Shown: positions 1 to 10,433, counted from the first letter of the stretch. The stretch: 64,000 bases of DNA from Pseudomonas sp. sp1636 (GCF_030376615.1 NZ_JARRAB010000015.1:57469-121468); one strand, 5' to 3'. The notes: generated by a model from the sequence alone, not told the origin. Made by a program: numbers and translations.

Positions 1-1061
1 AGGTGCGCGAGGCCTTGCGAACGCTGCCCGAGCTGACCGACATCGACGCCAAGGAGACCGAGGGCGCCCAGCAGATCCGCCTGCTGGTCGACCGCGACAC
101 GGCCAAACGCCTCGGCGTGGACATGAACATGATCACCGCACTGCTCAACAACGCCTTCAGTCAGCGCCAGGTGTCGACCATCTACGACAGCCTCAACCAG
201 TACAGCGTGGTCATGGAAATCAACCCGCAATACGCGCAATACCCGGAGACCCTCGACCAACTCCAGCTGATCGGCGCCGATGGGGCACGAGTGCCGCTGT
301 CGAGTTTGGCCCGCTGGGAGCGCGGCCTGGAGGAAGACCGGGTGCATCACCAGGGCCAGTTCGCCGTCGAGAATATCGGCTTCGCCCTGGCCGAAGGGAT
401 CAGCCTGGAGCAGGCCAGTGTGGCGATCGAGCGCGCGGTGGCGCGGCTCAACCTGCCGACCGAGGTACAGGGCATGCTCGGCGGTACCGGTGGCGCCTTC
501 CAGCAGACCCAGCAGAATCAGCCGTGGATGATCCTGCTGGCGCTGCTGGTGGTGTATATCGTCCTCGGCGTGCTCTATGAGAGCTACATCCACCCGCTGA
601 GCATCCTCTCCACCTTACCCTCGGCGGGGGTCGGCGCCTTGCTCGCCCTGCAGCTGATGAGCATCGAATTCAGTCTGATCTCGCTGCTCGGCTTGTTTTT
701 GCTGATCGGCATCGTCAAGAAGAACGCCATCCTGATGATCGACCTGGCCCTGCAACTGGAACGTCAGGAACAGCTGAGCCCGCAGGAGTCGATCCGCCGC
801 GCCTGCCTGCTGCGCTTTCGACCGATCATGATGACCACCCTGGCGGCGATCCTCGGCGCGCTGCCGCTGGTGTTGGGCAGCGCCGAAGGCGCGGAGATGC
901 GCCAGCCGTTGGGCATCACCATCGTCGGCGGGCTGATCCTCAGCCAGTTGCTGACCCTCTACACCACTCCGGTGATCTACCTGTATTTCGACCGCTTGCG
1001 CCACCGGGTCAACCGCTGGCGCGGCGTACGCACCGATGCCGCCCTGGAAACCCCCGTATGA
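1..1061 (+). CDS. muxC: RND multidrug efflux transporter, C-terminal part (MuxC/MdtC-like)
   Basis: This is the 3' end of an inner-membrane RND pump subunit that would use proton flow to expel drugs through a tripartite complex. The reading frame is open to the left edge, so the true start lies outside the window and the GTG at 3 is not the start. About 350 residues remain: part of the periplasmic porter/docking domain, then the last block of membrane helices from about residue 175 (PWMILLALLVVYIVLGVLYE) with the family segments GIVKKNAILMIDLA and LRFRPIMMTTLAAILGALPL. The stop overlaps the start of the channel gene by 4 bp. A heteromeric MuxBC-OpmB or MdtBC pump is inferred from the similarity and from the neighbour. 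The family is certain; the subtype is likely. Confidence 0.85.
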   Translation, partial: VREALRTLPELTDIDAKETEGAQQIRLLVDRDTAKRLGVDMNMITALLNNAFSQRQVSTIYDSLNQYSVVMEINPQYAQYPETLDQLQLIGADGARVPLSSLARWERGLEEDRVHHQGQFAVENIGFALAEGISLEQASVAIERAVARLNLPTEVQGMLGGTGGAFQQTQQNQPWMILLALLVVYIVLGVLYESYIHPLSILSTLPSAGVGALLALQLMSIEFSLISLLGLFLLIGIVKKNAILMIDLALQLERQEQLSPQESIRRACLLRFRPIMMTTLAAILGALPLVLGSAEGAEMRQPLGITIVGGLILSQLLTLYTTPVIYLYFDRLRHRVNRWRGVRTDAALETPV

Positions 1062-2509
1062 AGCCTGTAATCCTGCGTTCGCTGTGCCTGAGCCTGGCCA
1101 CCTTGGCCCTCAGTGCCTGCGCCATTGGCCCCGACTACCGGCGCCCGGATTCGGCCAGCGCCCTGCACTTCAAGCAGGCCGCCGGCTGGAAGGCCGCCGC
1201 ACCGGCCGATGAGGCGCTGCGCGGCGACTGGTGGCGGCTGTATGGCGACAGCGAGCTGAACCAGTTGGTCGAACGCCTGAATGCGAACAACCAGAGCCTG
1301 GCCAGCGCCGAAGCGCAATATCGCCAGGCCGTCGCCCTGGCGCGCGGCGCACGGGCGGCGTTGTTTCCCAGCGTCGGTTTCAATAGCGGGGTGACCCGCG
1401 CCGGGCAGGGCGGCGGCGACAGCACCATTGGCACCAGCGGCGGCATCAGCGTCAGCGGCTCCAACGCCGCGCAGGTCTCGAAGACCTACGACGCCAACCT
1501 CGGCGTCAGCTGGGAGCTGGATATTTGGGGCAAGCTGCGTCGGCAACTGCAGACCGACAACGCCAGCATGCAGGCCAGCGCCGCCGACTTGGCGGCCGTG
1601 CGCCTGAGCCAGCAGGCGGAGCTGGTGCAGAGCTACCTGCAGCTGCGCGTGCTGGATGAGCAGAAGCGCCTGCTGGACGCCACGGTGGCGGCCTATCGGC
1701 GCGCGTTGAAGATCGCCGACAACCAGTACCGCGCCGGCATAGTGCCGAAGTCCGACGTGACCCAGGCGCTGACCCAACTGAAGAGCGCCGAGGCCGAGGC
1801 GATCGACCTGGAGTTCCAGCGCGCTCAGCTCGAACATGCCCTGGCGGTGTTGATTGGCGTGGCGCCGGCCGAGTTTGCCCTGGCCAGTCGCGAGCATGTC
1901 CCCAGCCTGCCGACGGTGCCGCTGAGCCTGCCCTCGGCACTGCTCGAACGCCGCCCCGACATCGCCGCGGCCGAACGCCGGGTGATCTCGGCCAACGCCG
2001 CCATCGGTGTGGCCAAGGCCGCCTACTACCCGGATCTGACCCTGTCCGCCAGCGGCGGTTACCGCAGCGGCGGCCTGAACGGCTGGATCAGCACGCCTAA
2101 CCGGTTCTGGTCGATCGGCCCGGCGTTCGCCGTCAACCTGTTCGACGGCGGCCTGATCCGCTCCCAGGTCGAGCAAAGCGAGGCGCGCTACGACCAGACC
2201 GTGGCCGATTACCGGCAAACCGTGTTGCAGGGCTTCCGCGAAGTGGAGGACTTCCTGGTGCAGCTGGCGGTGTTCGAGCGTGAGGCCGTGGTGCAACAAC
2301 AGGCGTTGGAGGCCGCGCGCGAGTCGCTACGGCTGATCCTCAACCAGTACCAGGCCGGCACCCTGGGCTTCAGCGACGTGGTCAGCGTGCAAACCAGCGC
2401 CCTGAGCAACGAGCGCACCCGCCTGACCCTGCAAGGCAACCGCCTGACCGCCAGCGTGCAGCTGATCGCCGCCCTGGGCGGCGGTTGGCAGGCGGTGCCA
2501 CAGGAGTAG
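1058..2509 (+). CDS. opmB: Outer-membrane efflux channel lipoprotein (OpmB/OprM family)
   Basis: The 483-residue protein has a lipoprotein-type signal (LATLALSACAIGPDYRRP), with lipidation expected at the Cys of LSAC. This is the usual start of NodT/OprM-family outer membrane factors. Two repeats rich in alpha-helix follow, with the family phrases LGVSWELDIWGKLR, LLERRPDIAAAERRV and AAYYPDLTLSASGGYRS. It should form a trimeric barrel and periplasmic tunnel that accepts substrate from the adjacent RND pump. Its ATG overlaps the pump stop codon (ATGA), which indicates translational coupling in one operon. In P. aeruginosa the muxABC-opmB operon has this arrangement. The OpmB name is by context; another OprM paralogue is possible. 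Confidence 0.85.
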   Translation: MKPVILRSLCLSLATLALSACAIGPDYRRPDSASALHFKQAAGWKAAAPADEALRGDWWRLYGDSELNQLVERLNANNQSLASAEAQYRQAVALARGARAALFPSVGFNSGVTRAGQGGGDSTIGTSGGISVSGSNAAQVSKTYDANLGVSWELDIWGKLRRQLQTDNASMQASAADLAAVRLSQQAELVQSYLQLRVLDEQKRLLDATVAAYRRALKIADNQYRAGIVPKSDVTQALTQLKSAEAEAIDLEFQRAQLEHALAVLIGVAPAEFALASREHVPSLPTVPLSLPSALLERRPDIAAAERRVISANAAIGVAKAAYYPDLTLSASGGYRSGGLNGWISTPNRFWSIGPAFAVNLFDGGLIRSQVEQSEARYDQTVADYRQTVLQGFREVEDFLVQLAVFEREAVVQQQALEAARESLRLILNQYQAGTLGFSDVVSVQTSALSNERTRLTLQGNRLTASVQLIAALGGGWQAVPQE

Positions 2510-2661
2510 ATAAGGTGCCGCTGCAATATGCGGGTTGGCATGCTCGTTAGCGGAAAGCGGTATAAACCAGCGGTTGCTGCCGCAGTAACAGCGCCGGACT
2601 ATTAACAGGCCGCGTACATGCCTGGCGCCTCTCGCGCCAGTGCGCGGGCAAGGGTGGAGCT

Positions 2662-3345
2662 ATGAGCCGAGACGCTTTCCTGCACCTTCCGATTCGCGAC
2701 CGGGTGGCCGCGGGTGAGGGCTTGGCGCGGCTACTCGTAGCCTATCGCCAGCGCCCCGACGTGATCGTCCTGGCCCTGCCGCGCGGCGGGGTGCCCGTGG
2801 CTTACCGGATCGCCAACGCCCTGGACGTGCGCCTGGATCTGCTGCTGGTACGTAAGCTCGGCGTCCCCGGCCATGCGGAGCTGGCCATGGGCGCCATCGC
2901 CAGTGGCGGGGTGCGGGTGATCAACCACGACGTGCTGCACTACGCCCGCATCGACCAGGCCAGCCTCGACGCGGTGGCCGCGCGGGAAACCGAGGAACTG
3001 CAGCGCCGTGACCGGGCCTATCGCGGCGAACGGCCGGCGCCGGTGCTGCGCGACCAGCAGGTGATCCTGGTCGACGATGGCGTGGCCACCGGCGCCACCA
3101 TGCAGGTGGCGATCCGCGCGGTACGCCAGCAGAGCCCGGCGCGCATCGTGGTCGCCGTGCCGGTGGCGGCACCTGACAGCGCGCAACTGCTGCGCAGCCA
3201 GGTCGACGAACTGGTCTGCCCGTTGATGCCCGAGATGCTGGTGGCCATCGGGCGCTGGTACCTGGATTTCGACCAGACCACCGACCGCGAGGTGCTCGAT
3301 CTGTTGCAGCGCGCCTGGCAGCGCAGCTGCGAAACAACGGTGTGA
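2662..3345 (+). CDS. Predicted phosphoribosyltransferase (COG1926 type)
   Basis: The 227-residue protein has a type I PRTase fold. The PRPP-binding loop is visible as VILVDDGVATGATM near residue 135, and the N-terminal segment VIVLALPRGGVPVAYRIA is typical of this predicted PRTase group. The substrate base is unknown for the family. The ATG at 2662 follows GGTGGAG at good spacing. The next gene, an alpha/beta hydrolase, starts 22 bp downstream with its own strong ribosome binding site, so the two form an operon. PRTases of this type often sit with dienelactone-hydrolase-like proteins and universal stress proteins in low-oxygen or stress clusters. That role is inferred here from the neighbours, not from direct evidence. 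Confidence 0.8.
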   Translation: MSRDAFLHLPIRDRVAAGEGLARLLVAYRQRPDVIVLALPRGGVPVAYRIANALDVRLDLLLVRKLGVPGHAELAMGAIASGGVRVINHDVLHYARIDQASLDAVAARETEELQRRDRAYRGERPAPVLRDQQVILVDDGVATGATMQVAIRAVRQQSPARIVVAVPVAAPDSAQLLRSQVDELVCPLMPEMLVAIGRWYLDFDQTTDREVLDLLQRAWQRSCETTV

Positions 3346-3367
3346 TTCCCGACAGGAGGCGAAGCCG

Positions 3368-4033
3368 ATGCAAACCCCTGGCACACGCGTGTTGAACCTG
3401 ACCCTGAGCGATGTGCAGCTGGCTGCCGACTTGCTGCTGCCCGCCGCCGCGACGGGGTTGGTGGTGTTCGTGCATGGCAGCGGCAGCAGCCGGCTCAGCC
3501 CGCGCAATCAACAGGTGGCGCGCTATTTCAATGGGCGCGGGCTGGCCACCTTGCTGTTCGACCTGCTGAGCGAGGTGGAGCAGCGCCTGGATCGGGTCAG
3601 CCGTGAGCTGCGCTTCGACATCCCATTGCTGACCGGGCGCCTGCTCGGGGTGATCGATTGGCTCGGCGCCGACAGCCAACTGCGCCATTTGCGCCTCGGC
3701 CTGTTCGGCGCCAGCACCGGCGCGGCCGCCGCGTTACTGGCTGCGGCGCAGCGCACGCAGAGGGTGCAGGCGGTGGTCAGTCGTGGCGGCCGCAGCGACC
3801 TCGCCGGTTCAATGCTGGCCGAGGTGCTGGCGCCGACCCTGCTGATCGTCGGCGGCGAGGATTCCCTGGTGTTGCAACTCAATCGCCAGACCGGCGAGCA
3901 ACTGCGCTGTATCCAGCGGCTGGCGGTGATCCCCGGGGCGAGCCACCTGTTCGAGGAACCCGGCGCCCTGGAGATCGTGGCCCGCGAGGCCGGCGACTGG
4001 TTCGAGCGTTATCTGGGCACTGCCACGCGATAG
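3368..4033 (+). CDS. Alpha/beta hydrolase, dienelactone-hydrolase-like
   Basis: The 221-residue protein is a small cytoplasmic alpha/beta hydrolase. It has the oxyanion segment LVVFVHGSGSSRLSPRNQ near residue 35, a nucleophile elbow LRLGLFGASTGAAAALLAA (G-x-S-x-G, Ser at about residue 116), an acidic residue in LLIVGGEDSLVL and a C-terminal His in VIPGASHLFEEPGAL. The triad therefore looks complete. The start follows AGGAGG at 3355-3360. The substrate cannot be deduced. Its place directly behind a predicted phosphoribosyltransferase is a recurring pairing in accessory stress clusters. No signal peptide is visible. Confidence 0.8.
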   Translation: MQTPGTRVLNLTLSDVQLAADLLLPAAATGLVVFVHGSGSSRLSPRNQQVARYFNGRGLATLLFDLLSEVEQRLDRVSRELRFDIPLLTGRLLGVIDWLGADSQLRHLRLGLFGASTGAAAALLAAAQRTQRVQAVVSRGGRSDLAGSMLAEVLAPTLLIVGGEDSLVLQLNRQTGEQLRCIQRLAVIPGASHLFEEPGALEIVAREAGDWFERYLGTATR

Positions 4034-4194
4034 CCCGCACCGCACGGGATGGCCGTCGACAAGGTCTGCCTGGCGCTGGGCCGAGAAATCGCCCAGAAGC
4101 CTAAGCGTTGCGCCCAACTGGCTCGACACCGAGCAGGCCCGCCCGACGTTCTCCTGACAGGTGCACAGGCGGCTCGAACTTGGCCTAAGCGCGG

Positions 4195-4680
4195 TCAGTC
4201 ACGATGCCAGTGGATGTCGACGTGGTGCTCATCCTCGCTGTAGCTGTACTCGATGCGGCCCTTGTAGGCGGCACCCAGGGCATGACCAATGCGGTTGGCC
4301 AGGTGCAGGCCGGTGGTGGTCGCCTGCATGCCGTCGTCCTGCTCGCTGATCCTGAGCAGGCGCTCGAGCGCGTGCTGGGCCTTTTCCGACTGCTCGGTGT
4401 TGTGGATCAGATTGAGGATTTCATCGCGATGCTCACCCAGGAAGTTGCCTGAGAGTTGCAGGGTTCCGGCGGGCTGATCGTCGGCGATACGCTGGCAGGC
4501 CGGGCAAACCACGCTCTGCGCAGCGCTTGGGGCCGCGTCTTGCCAGGCCCAGCGTCCCTGCTGGTAGATGACGCCACACTCCGGGCACAGTGCCACGCCA
4601 TTGCGCGGTGGCTTCAAGTAGGGGTCGCCGTTGCGAGCGGGATAAAGCTGGGTTTTCTGACTTTGCTGTTGCTTGTCCAT
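4195..4680 (-). CDS. BCAM0308-type zinc-ribbon protein
   Basis: The 161-residue protein starts at MDKQQQSQ, where AGGAG precedes the ATG; an upstream in-frame Met is less likely. An N-terminal tail rich in Gln, Lys and Pro leads into CPECGVIYQQGRW and later VVCPACQRIADDQP, two CxxC knuckles that should bind one zinc. The remainder (GNFLGEHRDEILNLIHNTE onward) has no recognised catalytic motif. I recall this pattern as the BCAM0308 family, named after a gene in the low-oxygen-activated locus of Burkholderia cenocepacia; the function is unknown. It lies among PRPP-related genes near a denitrification island, which fits a role under oxygen limitation, but that is inference. Confidence 0.65.
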   Translation of the reverse strand: MDKQQQSQKTQLYPARNGDPYLKPPRNGVALCPECGVIYQQGRWAWQDAAPSAAQSVVCPACQRIADDQPAGTLQLSGNFLGEHRDEILNLIHNTEQSEKAQHALERLLRISEQDDGMQATTTGLHLANRIGHALGAAYKGRIEYSYSEDEHHVDIHWHRD

Positions 4681-4710
4681 GACCTTCTCCTGGAAGCCGA
4701 TGGGGCGCAT

Positions 4711-5169
4711 GCAGGTTGTCGGACGTCGCAGTGCAAGGCTGTCTGCCAGACACCTGCTAGAGAAACGCTACGCCTGGAACAGCTTCCCGACAATCACCTG
4801 TGCTGGTTCTTTATTGCGCTGAGTTGCGGCCTGGCCTGGTCAGTCTCAACCAACGGCCTAAGCCTGGGTCTGTTCGGGCCTGGTTTCACGGGCAGACTCG
4901 ATCCCGCCAGGCGGCGCCAAGATCGCCTAGCGGCCTGATCGATTAAGCCGTTTAGCCATGGACTCAAGCCTGTCCGCAACCATGTAGGAGGCGCGCCCCG
5001 CGGCGAATGCAGCCCGCAGGGCTGCCAAGTTGTGGGGGCGCGCTGCTGGACAACGGCTTCGCCCCGAGGTCGGGCCTCCCACAGATAAGACCCAAGCCGG
5101 CGAATCTGAGCTAATCGACTAGCCAAACCGGCCTTCTAGCGCCTTATTTTGCAAACGCCATCGAGCCGA
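4711..5169. other. 459-bp intergenic region with a REP-like repeat
   Basis: No convincing gene lies between the BCAM0308-like gene and the PyrR-like gene. The only structure seen is the inverted repeat at 4983-5083 described separately. Promoters for the leftward gene at 4680 should lie at 4690-4800, but no clear -10/-35 pair or FNR-type palindrome was found there. Confidence 0.5.
4983..5083. repeat. REP-like intergenic inverted repeat
   Basis: The outer arms TGTAGGAGGC (4983) and GCCTCCCACA (ending 5083) are inverted copies with one mismatch. Inside them, a GCGCCCCGCGGCGAA-like segment pairs with a copy of TTCGCCCCGAGG at 5059. This layout resembles the short GC-rich REP/BIME-type intergenic repeats scattered through Pseudomonas genomes. 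The assignment rests on shape only; copies elsewhere in the genome could not be checked. Confidence 0.5.
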
Positions 5170-5736
5170 TCAGCGCTTCGCACCGTGGCGCACCACCTCG
5201 ATACGCCAGGTGTCCTCGTAGGGCGGTACGTTGCACTCGATGATGTCGTTGGGCGCGACCTGCAGGCACGCGCCGACGATATCGGCGTGGATCGGCTGTT
5301 TGCTGCTGCGTCTGTCGACCAGCACCGCGGTGCGCACCTCTTGCGCGCCGAGACTGCTCAGATAGCTGCAGGTGCGCAGCAACGAATGCCCTTCATAGAG
5401 CACATCATCGACCACCAACAGCGTGGTATTGCCCAGGTCGAGTGCGGCCAGTTGCGGGTTTTCGGTCAATGCCGTCTGCGCATGCAGCAGGCTGAGGTCG
5501 TCGGCATAGCGTTTCACCTTGAGCGGATACAGTGGCAACTCGGGTTGCCCGGTATCCCGCGCCAGATACTGCTGGAGCCTGCGCGCCAGCGGCTCGCCGC
5601 GGCGCAGAATCCCCACCAGCGCAGCTCGCCCAGGGGGCAGCAGGGCGGCAGCCTGACGCGCCATCAGCTGCAAAATCTCGTCGAGTTCCTCCGCGTTGTA
5701 CAAGCAGAACCGTTGGCCTGCGGGTTTCGGCTGCAT
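5170..5736 (-). CDS. PyrR/uracil-phosphoribosyltransferase-like protein
   Basis: The 188-residue type I phosphoribosyltransferase shows the elements of the PyrR/hypoxanthine group: ALVGILRRGEPLARRL near residue 41, LYPLKVKRYADDLSLL near residue 68, and the PRPP loop TTLLVVDDVLYEGHSLLRT near residue 102. The ATG at 5736 is preceded by AGGAG; the longer upstream frame has no support. PyrR proteins are UMP-forming enzymes and/or pyr-operon RNA regulators, but no pyr genes are near. Here it trails a CapA-like gene and a PRPP-synthetase paralogue on the same strand, so it may consume PRPP made by that paralogue. The substrate is not assignable. Confidence 0.7.
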   Translation of the reverse strand: MQPKPAGQRFCLYNAEELDEILQLMARQAAALLPPGRAALVGILRRGEPLARRLQQYLARDTGQPELPLYPLKVKRYADDLSLLHAQTALTENPQLAALDLGNTTLLVVDDVLYEGHSLLRTCSYLSSLGAQEVRTAVLVDRRSSKQPIHADIVGACLQVAPNDIIECNVPPYEDTWRIEVVRHGAKR

Positions 5737-5833
5737 GTGACGGCTCCTGGTGGCGGGCTGATGAGTTAACCATAGCGCGCCGCGCCGGTGCCGCCGGGCA
5801 CGGCGAGGCCCGCTCGGTCGATTCGCCCGGGCA

Positions 5834-6949
5834 CTACCGGGCCGGCCAAACCAGGCTGAAGCCCTGGCCGCTGTCAGGCCGCACGCTGCAAGCAAAACCT
5901 GCACACTCGCGTAGCAGGCTGTCCAGCAGCCACTGGCGATCCGCTCCTTCGGCAGCCTGGATGCTCAGCCGCCGCTGGCGAGTGGGCTGCAACTCCAGGG
6001 CCAGCAGGCGACCGTCGGCGGCCAACTCGGCGAAATACAACAGCCCCAGGTCGGCGCGGTAACCGGCATGGCTGTCGATGCCTTCGTAGTCGTCGAGCAG
6101 ATCGCCGCAGCCGTAGAGAATCAGGCGCTGGCGGTACACCTCGAGCGCCTTGATATGGTGCGAGGAGTGGCCGTAGAGCACATCCACCCCAGCCTGGTCG
6201 ATCAAGCCGTGGGCGAAGCGCACTTGCTCCGGCGCGATGGCGAAGCCCCAGTTGCCGCCCCAGTGCAGGGAGACGACGATCAAATCGCCCGGACGTTTCG
6301 CCGCCGCGATGCGCGCCGCCACCCGCTCCAGACTGTGCGCCGAGAGGTTCTCCAGGCGGGCGACGCCCGGCCGCCGCTCGTCGGCCGCCCAGTCTGGCGG
6401 CACCCCGCAGTCCGGGGTGGCCCAGGCGAACAGCAGCAGCCGGCGGCGATCGGCCAGGGGGAGAATCGCCGGGGTTTCGGCCGCGGCCAGGCTGAGCCCC
6501 GCGCCGGCATGTTGCAGACCCAGCTTGTCCAGACTGTGCAGGGTATCGATCAGGCCCGCTTCGCCCCAATCCAGCACATGGTTGTTGGCCAGCACGCAGC
6601 AGTCGATGCCGGCCACTTCGAGCAGGGCCAAATTGGCCGGATTCATCCGGTAGTTGATGCCTTTCGCCTGCGGCTGGCCGCGGCGGGTCAGCGCGGTCTC
6701 CAGATTGACCAGGCGCAGATTCACGCGGCGCCGCTGCAGTGCCTGCAGCGCCACGCCCCAGACATAGGTGAAATCCACCGGAGGCGAAATCGGCCCGTTG
6801 CGCCGTTCGGCCAGCCGCACGTAGTCACGGGCATCCTGCACGTAGGCTTCATAGAGACGAGGGTCGCCTGGGTGCGGCAGGATCTGATCGACCCCGCGGG
6901 CCGTCATCAGGTCGCCGCCGAGAAACACCCTGTAGCTGGCTCTGTGCAT
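5834..6949 (-). CDS. CapA-family metallophosphatase-like protein
   Basis: The 371-residue protein carries the CapA/PgsA (calcineurin-like metallophosphatase) signature: FLGGDLMTARGVDQ at the N-terminus, LANNHVLDWGEAGL near residue 121, VVSLHWGGNWG near residue 225 and VDVLYGHSSHHIKALEVY near residue 254. These segments would provide Asp, Asn and His metal ligands. In some bacteria the family takes part in poly-gamma-glutamate capsule formation, but most members have unknown substrates and no capsule genes are present here. No clear signal peptide is visible. It lies 41 bp behind the PRPP-synthetase paralogue and is probably co-transcribed with it. Confidence 0.75.
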   Translation of the reverse strand: MHRASYRVFLGGDLMTARGVDQILPHPGDPRLYEAYVQDARDYVRLAERRNGPISPPVDFTYVWGVALQALQRRRVNLRLVNLETALTRRGQPQAKGINYRMNPANLALLEVAGIDCCVLANNHVLDWGEAGLIDTLHSLDKLGLQHAGAGLSLAAAETPAILPLADRRRLLLFAWATPDCGVPPDWAADERRPGVARLENLSAHSLERVAARIAAAKRPGDLIVVSLHWGGNWGFAIAPEQVRFAHGLIDQAGVDVLYGHSSHHIKALEVYRQRLILYGCGDLLDDYEGIDSHAGYRADLGLLYFAELAADGRLLALELQPTRQRRLSIQAAEGADRQWLLDSLLRECAGFACSVRPDSGQGFSLVWPAR

Positions 6950-6990
6950 GCTTGCCTCGCGGTCGCGCCGCCCCTAGAGCCGGGCGGTGG

Positions 6991-7968
6991 TCATGGCCGA
7001 GGCTCGATGACCGGCAAGCCATACTCTTCGGCCAGTAGCGTCGCCACCAACGCAGTGGTGTCGAGGATGTCCAGACGTTGTGCCGCCAGCCTGGGGTCGA
7101 GACGAAACGGCGGCACGCTGTCGCAGATCGCCAGGCGCTCGAACAGGGCGCCGTCGAGCAGTTCGTTGCCGCCGGTGAACAGGCCATGCGCCGCAGCGGC
7201 GAACAGGCGCGTGGCGCCGGCGACCCGGCAGGCATGACCGGCGCGCAGCAGGGTGGCGCCGGTGCTGATCATGTCGTCGAAGAGGATCGCGGTCTTACCT
7301 TGCAGCTCGCCGCTCAGCCGCGTGCCGCTGAGCGCTTCGTCGTTGCGGTACTTTTCCATGATGGCGCCGCTCACGGGCCGCCCCAGACGTCGTTCGAGGG
7401 CCTGGCGGAACTGCTCGGCACGCTTGGCCCCGCCCGTGTCGGGGGAGACCGCCACCACCTCGGCGGCGCCGATCGAACCGGCAAAATGCTCGGCGAACAG
7501 CTCGGCGCTGTGCAGGTGCTGGGTGGGAATACGGAAGGCATTGTCGAAGGCGGCAAGGTTATGCACCTCCAGGCTCAACAGCCGATCGACCCCGCTGGCC
7601 TCGAGCAGGGTGGCGACGTAACGGCTGATGATCGGATCCTGCGCCGCGGTGCGCCGTTCCTTGCGCGCATAGCACAGGTAGGGGGCGACTACCTGTACCC
7701 GACGGGCTCCGGCGTCCTTCAGCGCGGCGCAGAAGAACATCAGGCGACAGAGCTTGTCGTGGACGCTGTACTGGGTGTCGCCGTAGAGCCCGTGAAAGAC
7801 CACCGCCTGGCGGCCGTTGACCGGATCCAGCGCTCGGCTCTTGTGCTCGCCATCCTCGAACACATGCTCCTCGTGCGCGGCCAGGCGGCAGCCGAGTCGC
7901 TGCGCCACGCGGGTGCCATAGTCCTGGTTGCCGCGCAAAGCAAACAACAGGGGGTACGCTGGGCGCAT
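6991..7968 (-). CDS. Ribose-phosphate pyrophosphokinase paralogue (PRPP synthetase)
   Basis: The 325-residue protein would convert ribose 5-phosphate and ATP to PRPP. Family features are VQVVAPYLCYARKERRT near residue 98, DRLLSLEVHNLAAFDNAF, AVSPDTGGAKRAEQF near residue 173 and the ribose-phosphate loop ILFDDMISTGATLLRAG near residue 229. The ATG at 7968 follows AGGAG; the longer frame upstream is not supported. It is more diverged than housekeeping Prs and has no ispE, rplY or pth neighbours, so it is a second, accessory copy. It heads a leftward operon with the CapA-like and PyrR-like genes. I infer a stress- or oxygen-dependent PRPP supply. Confidence 0.8.
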   Translation of the reverse strand: MRPAYPLLFALRGNQDYGTRVAQRLGCRLAAHEEHVFEDGEHKSRALDPVNGRQAVVFHGLYGDTQYSVHDKLCRLMFFCAALKDAGARRVQVVAPYLCYARKERRTAAQDPIISRYVATLLEASGVDRLLSLEVHNLAAFDNAFRIPTQHLHSAELFAEHFAGSIGAAEVVAVSPDTGGAKRAEQFRQALERRLGRPVSGAIMEKYRNDEALSGTRLSGELQGKTAILFDDMISTGATLLRAGHACRVAGATRLFAAAAHGLFTGGNELLDGALFERLAICDSVPPFRLDPRLAAQRLDILDTTALVATLLAEEYGLPVIEPRP

Positions 7969-8267
7969 GCTGGAACTCCTTCTGGGACAGGCTCCGCAGG
8001 CCGATGCAACTGTGAGCCGTGGCGCCCAGCCATTGTGGGTCGAGATCGACCGTGGCGAGTCAGCCGCGCAGGCTGGCCACAAGCGCGCCGGGGGAACCTG
8101 AATGCCCAGGCCACTCGCTGGCGGGTCTTATTCAGCTTAGTCGAGCCGGCGCGGCGGTTCGGCTATAGGCCCTGCCACGTGTCGGCAAACCCCGCTACCG
8201 CAGCCGGGCCGGCTCGGAAGCGGCGATTCCAGCCGGCTCTAGCTCAAGCGCCGGCCGATCACCCCGC

Positions 8268-9698
<1,431 letters not shown>

Positions 9699-10433
9699 AT
9701 GTCAAAAGTAGCCATAGTTACCGGCGCCTCAAGGGGGATTGGTGCGGCCATCGCCAAACGCCTAGCCGCCGACGGCATCAGCGTAGTGGTGAACTACACC
9801 GCGCAGCCGGCGGATGCCGAGCAGGTGGTGCGCGATATCGTCAGCGCTGGCGGCCAGGCCTATGCCGTGTTGGCCGACATCAGCGATTCGGTGGCGGTCG
9901 AAGCCTTGTTCGACCAGGCCGAGATGAAGTTCGGCGGCATCGACATCCTGATCAATAACGCCGGGGTCATCCAGCCCGGTACGGTCAGCCTGGCCGACAG
10001 CGACGATGCGCTCTATCAGCGAATCTTCGCGATCAATACCAAGGGCACCTTCAACACCCTGCGCCTGGCGGCCAGGCACCTGCGCGCAGGCGGGCGTATC
10101 GTCAACTTTTCCACCAGCGTGGTGGGCTTGGCGCTGCCTGGTTATTCGGTGTATGCCGCGTCCAAGGCCGCAGTGGAAAGCTTTACCGCGATCTTCGCCA
10201 AGGAACTGCGCGGGCGGGCCATCTGCGTCAACGCTATAGCGCCCGGGCCAACAGCGACCGAGTTGTTCTTGAGCGGCAAATCCGCCGAGCAAATCGAACG
10301 AATGGCTAAACAGCCACCCTTGCAGCGCCTGGGCACGCCCGAGGATATCGCCAATGTCGTGGCCTTTCTGGTCAGCGAGCAGGGCGCCTGGGTCAACGGG
10401 CAGACCCTGCGGGTCAATGGCGGCATCATCTAG
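9699..10433 (+). CDS. SDR-family oxidoreductase (FabG-like)
   Basis: The 244-residue short-chain dehydrogenase has the NAD(P) motif AIVTGASRGIGAAIAKRL (TGxxxGxG) near residue 5, the NNAG motif in DILINNAGV, the catalytic Ser in NFSTSVVGLALPGYS and the YxxxK pair in YSVYAASKAAVESF, and a C-terminal QTLRVNGGII. Catalytic Ser, Tyr and Lys are all present. The ATG at 9699 follows CAGGAG. It should reduce a carbonyl or oxidise an alcohol with NAD(P)H in the cytoplasm. The substrate is unknown and it appears monocistronic, ending at the palindromic element at 10433. Confidence 0.8.
   Translation: MSKVAIVTGASRGIGAAIAKRLAADGISVVVNYTAQPADAEQVVRDIVSAGGQAYAVLADISDSVAVEALFDQAEMKFGGIDILINNAGVIQPGTVSLADSDDALYQRIFAINTKGTFNTLRLAARHLRAGGRIVNFSTSVVGLALPGYSVYAASKAAVESFTAIFAKELRGRAICVNAIAPGPTATELFLSGKSAEQIERMAKQPPLQRLGTPEDIANVVAFLVSEQGAWVNGQTLRVNGGII

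Noticed and set aside
977..2299. Minus-strand open frame of 440 codons opposite opmB
   Set aside because: Shadow of opmB; the composition is typical of antisense GC-rich frames.
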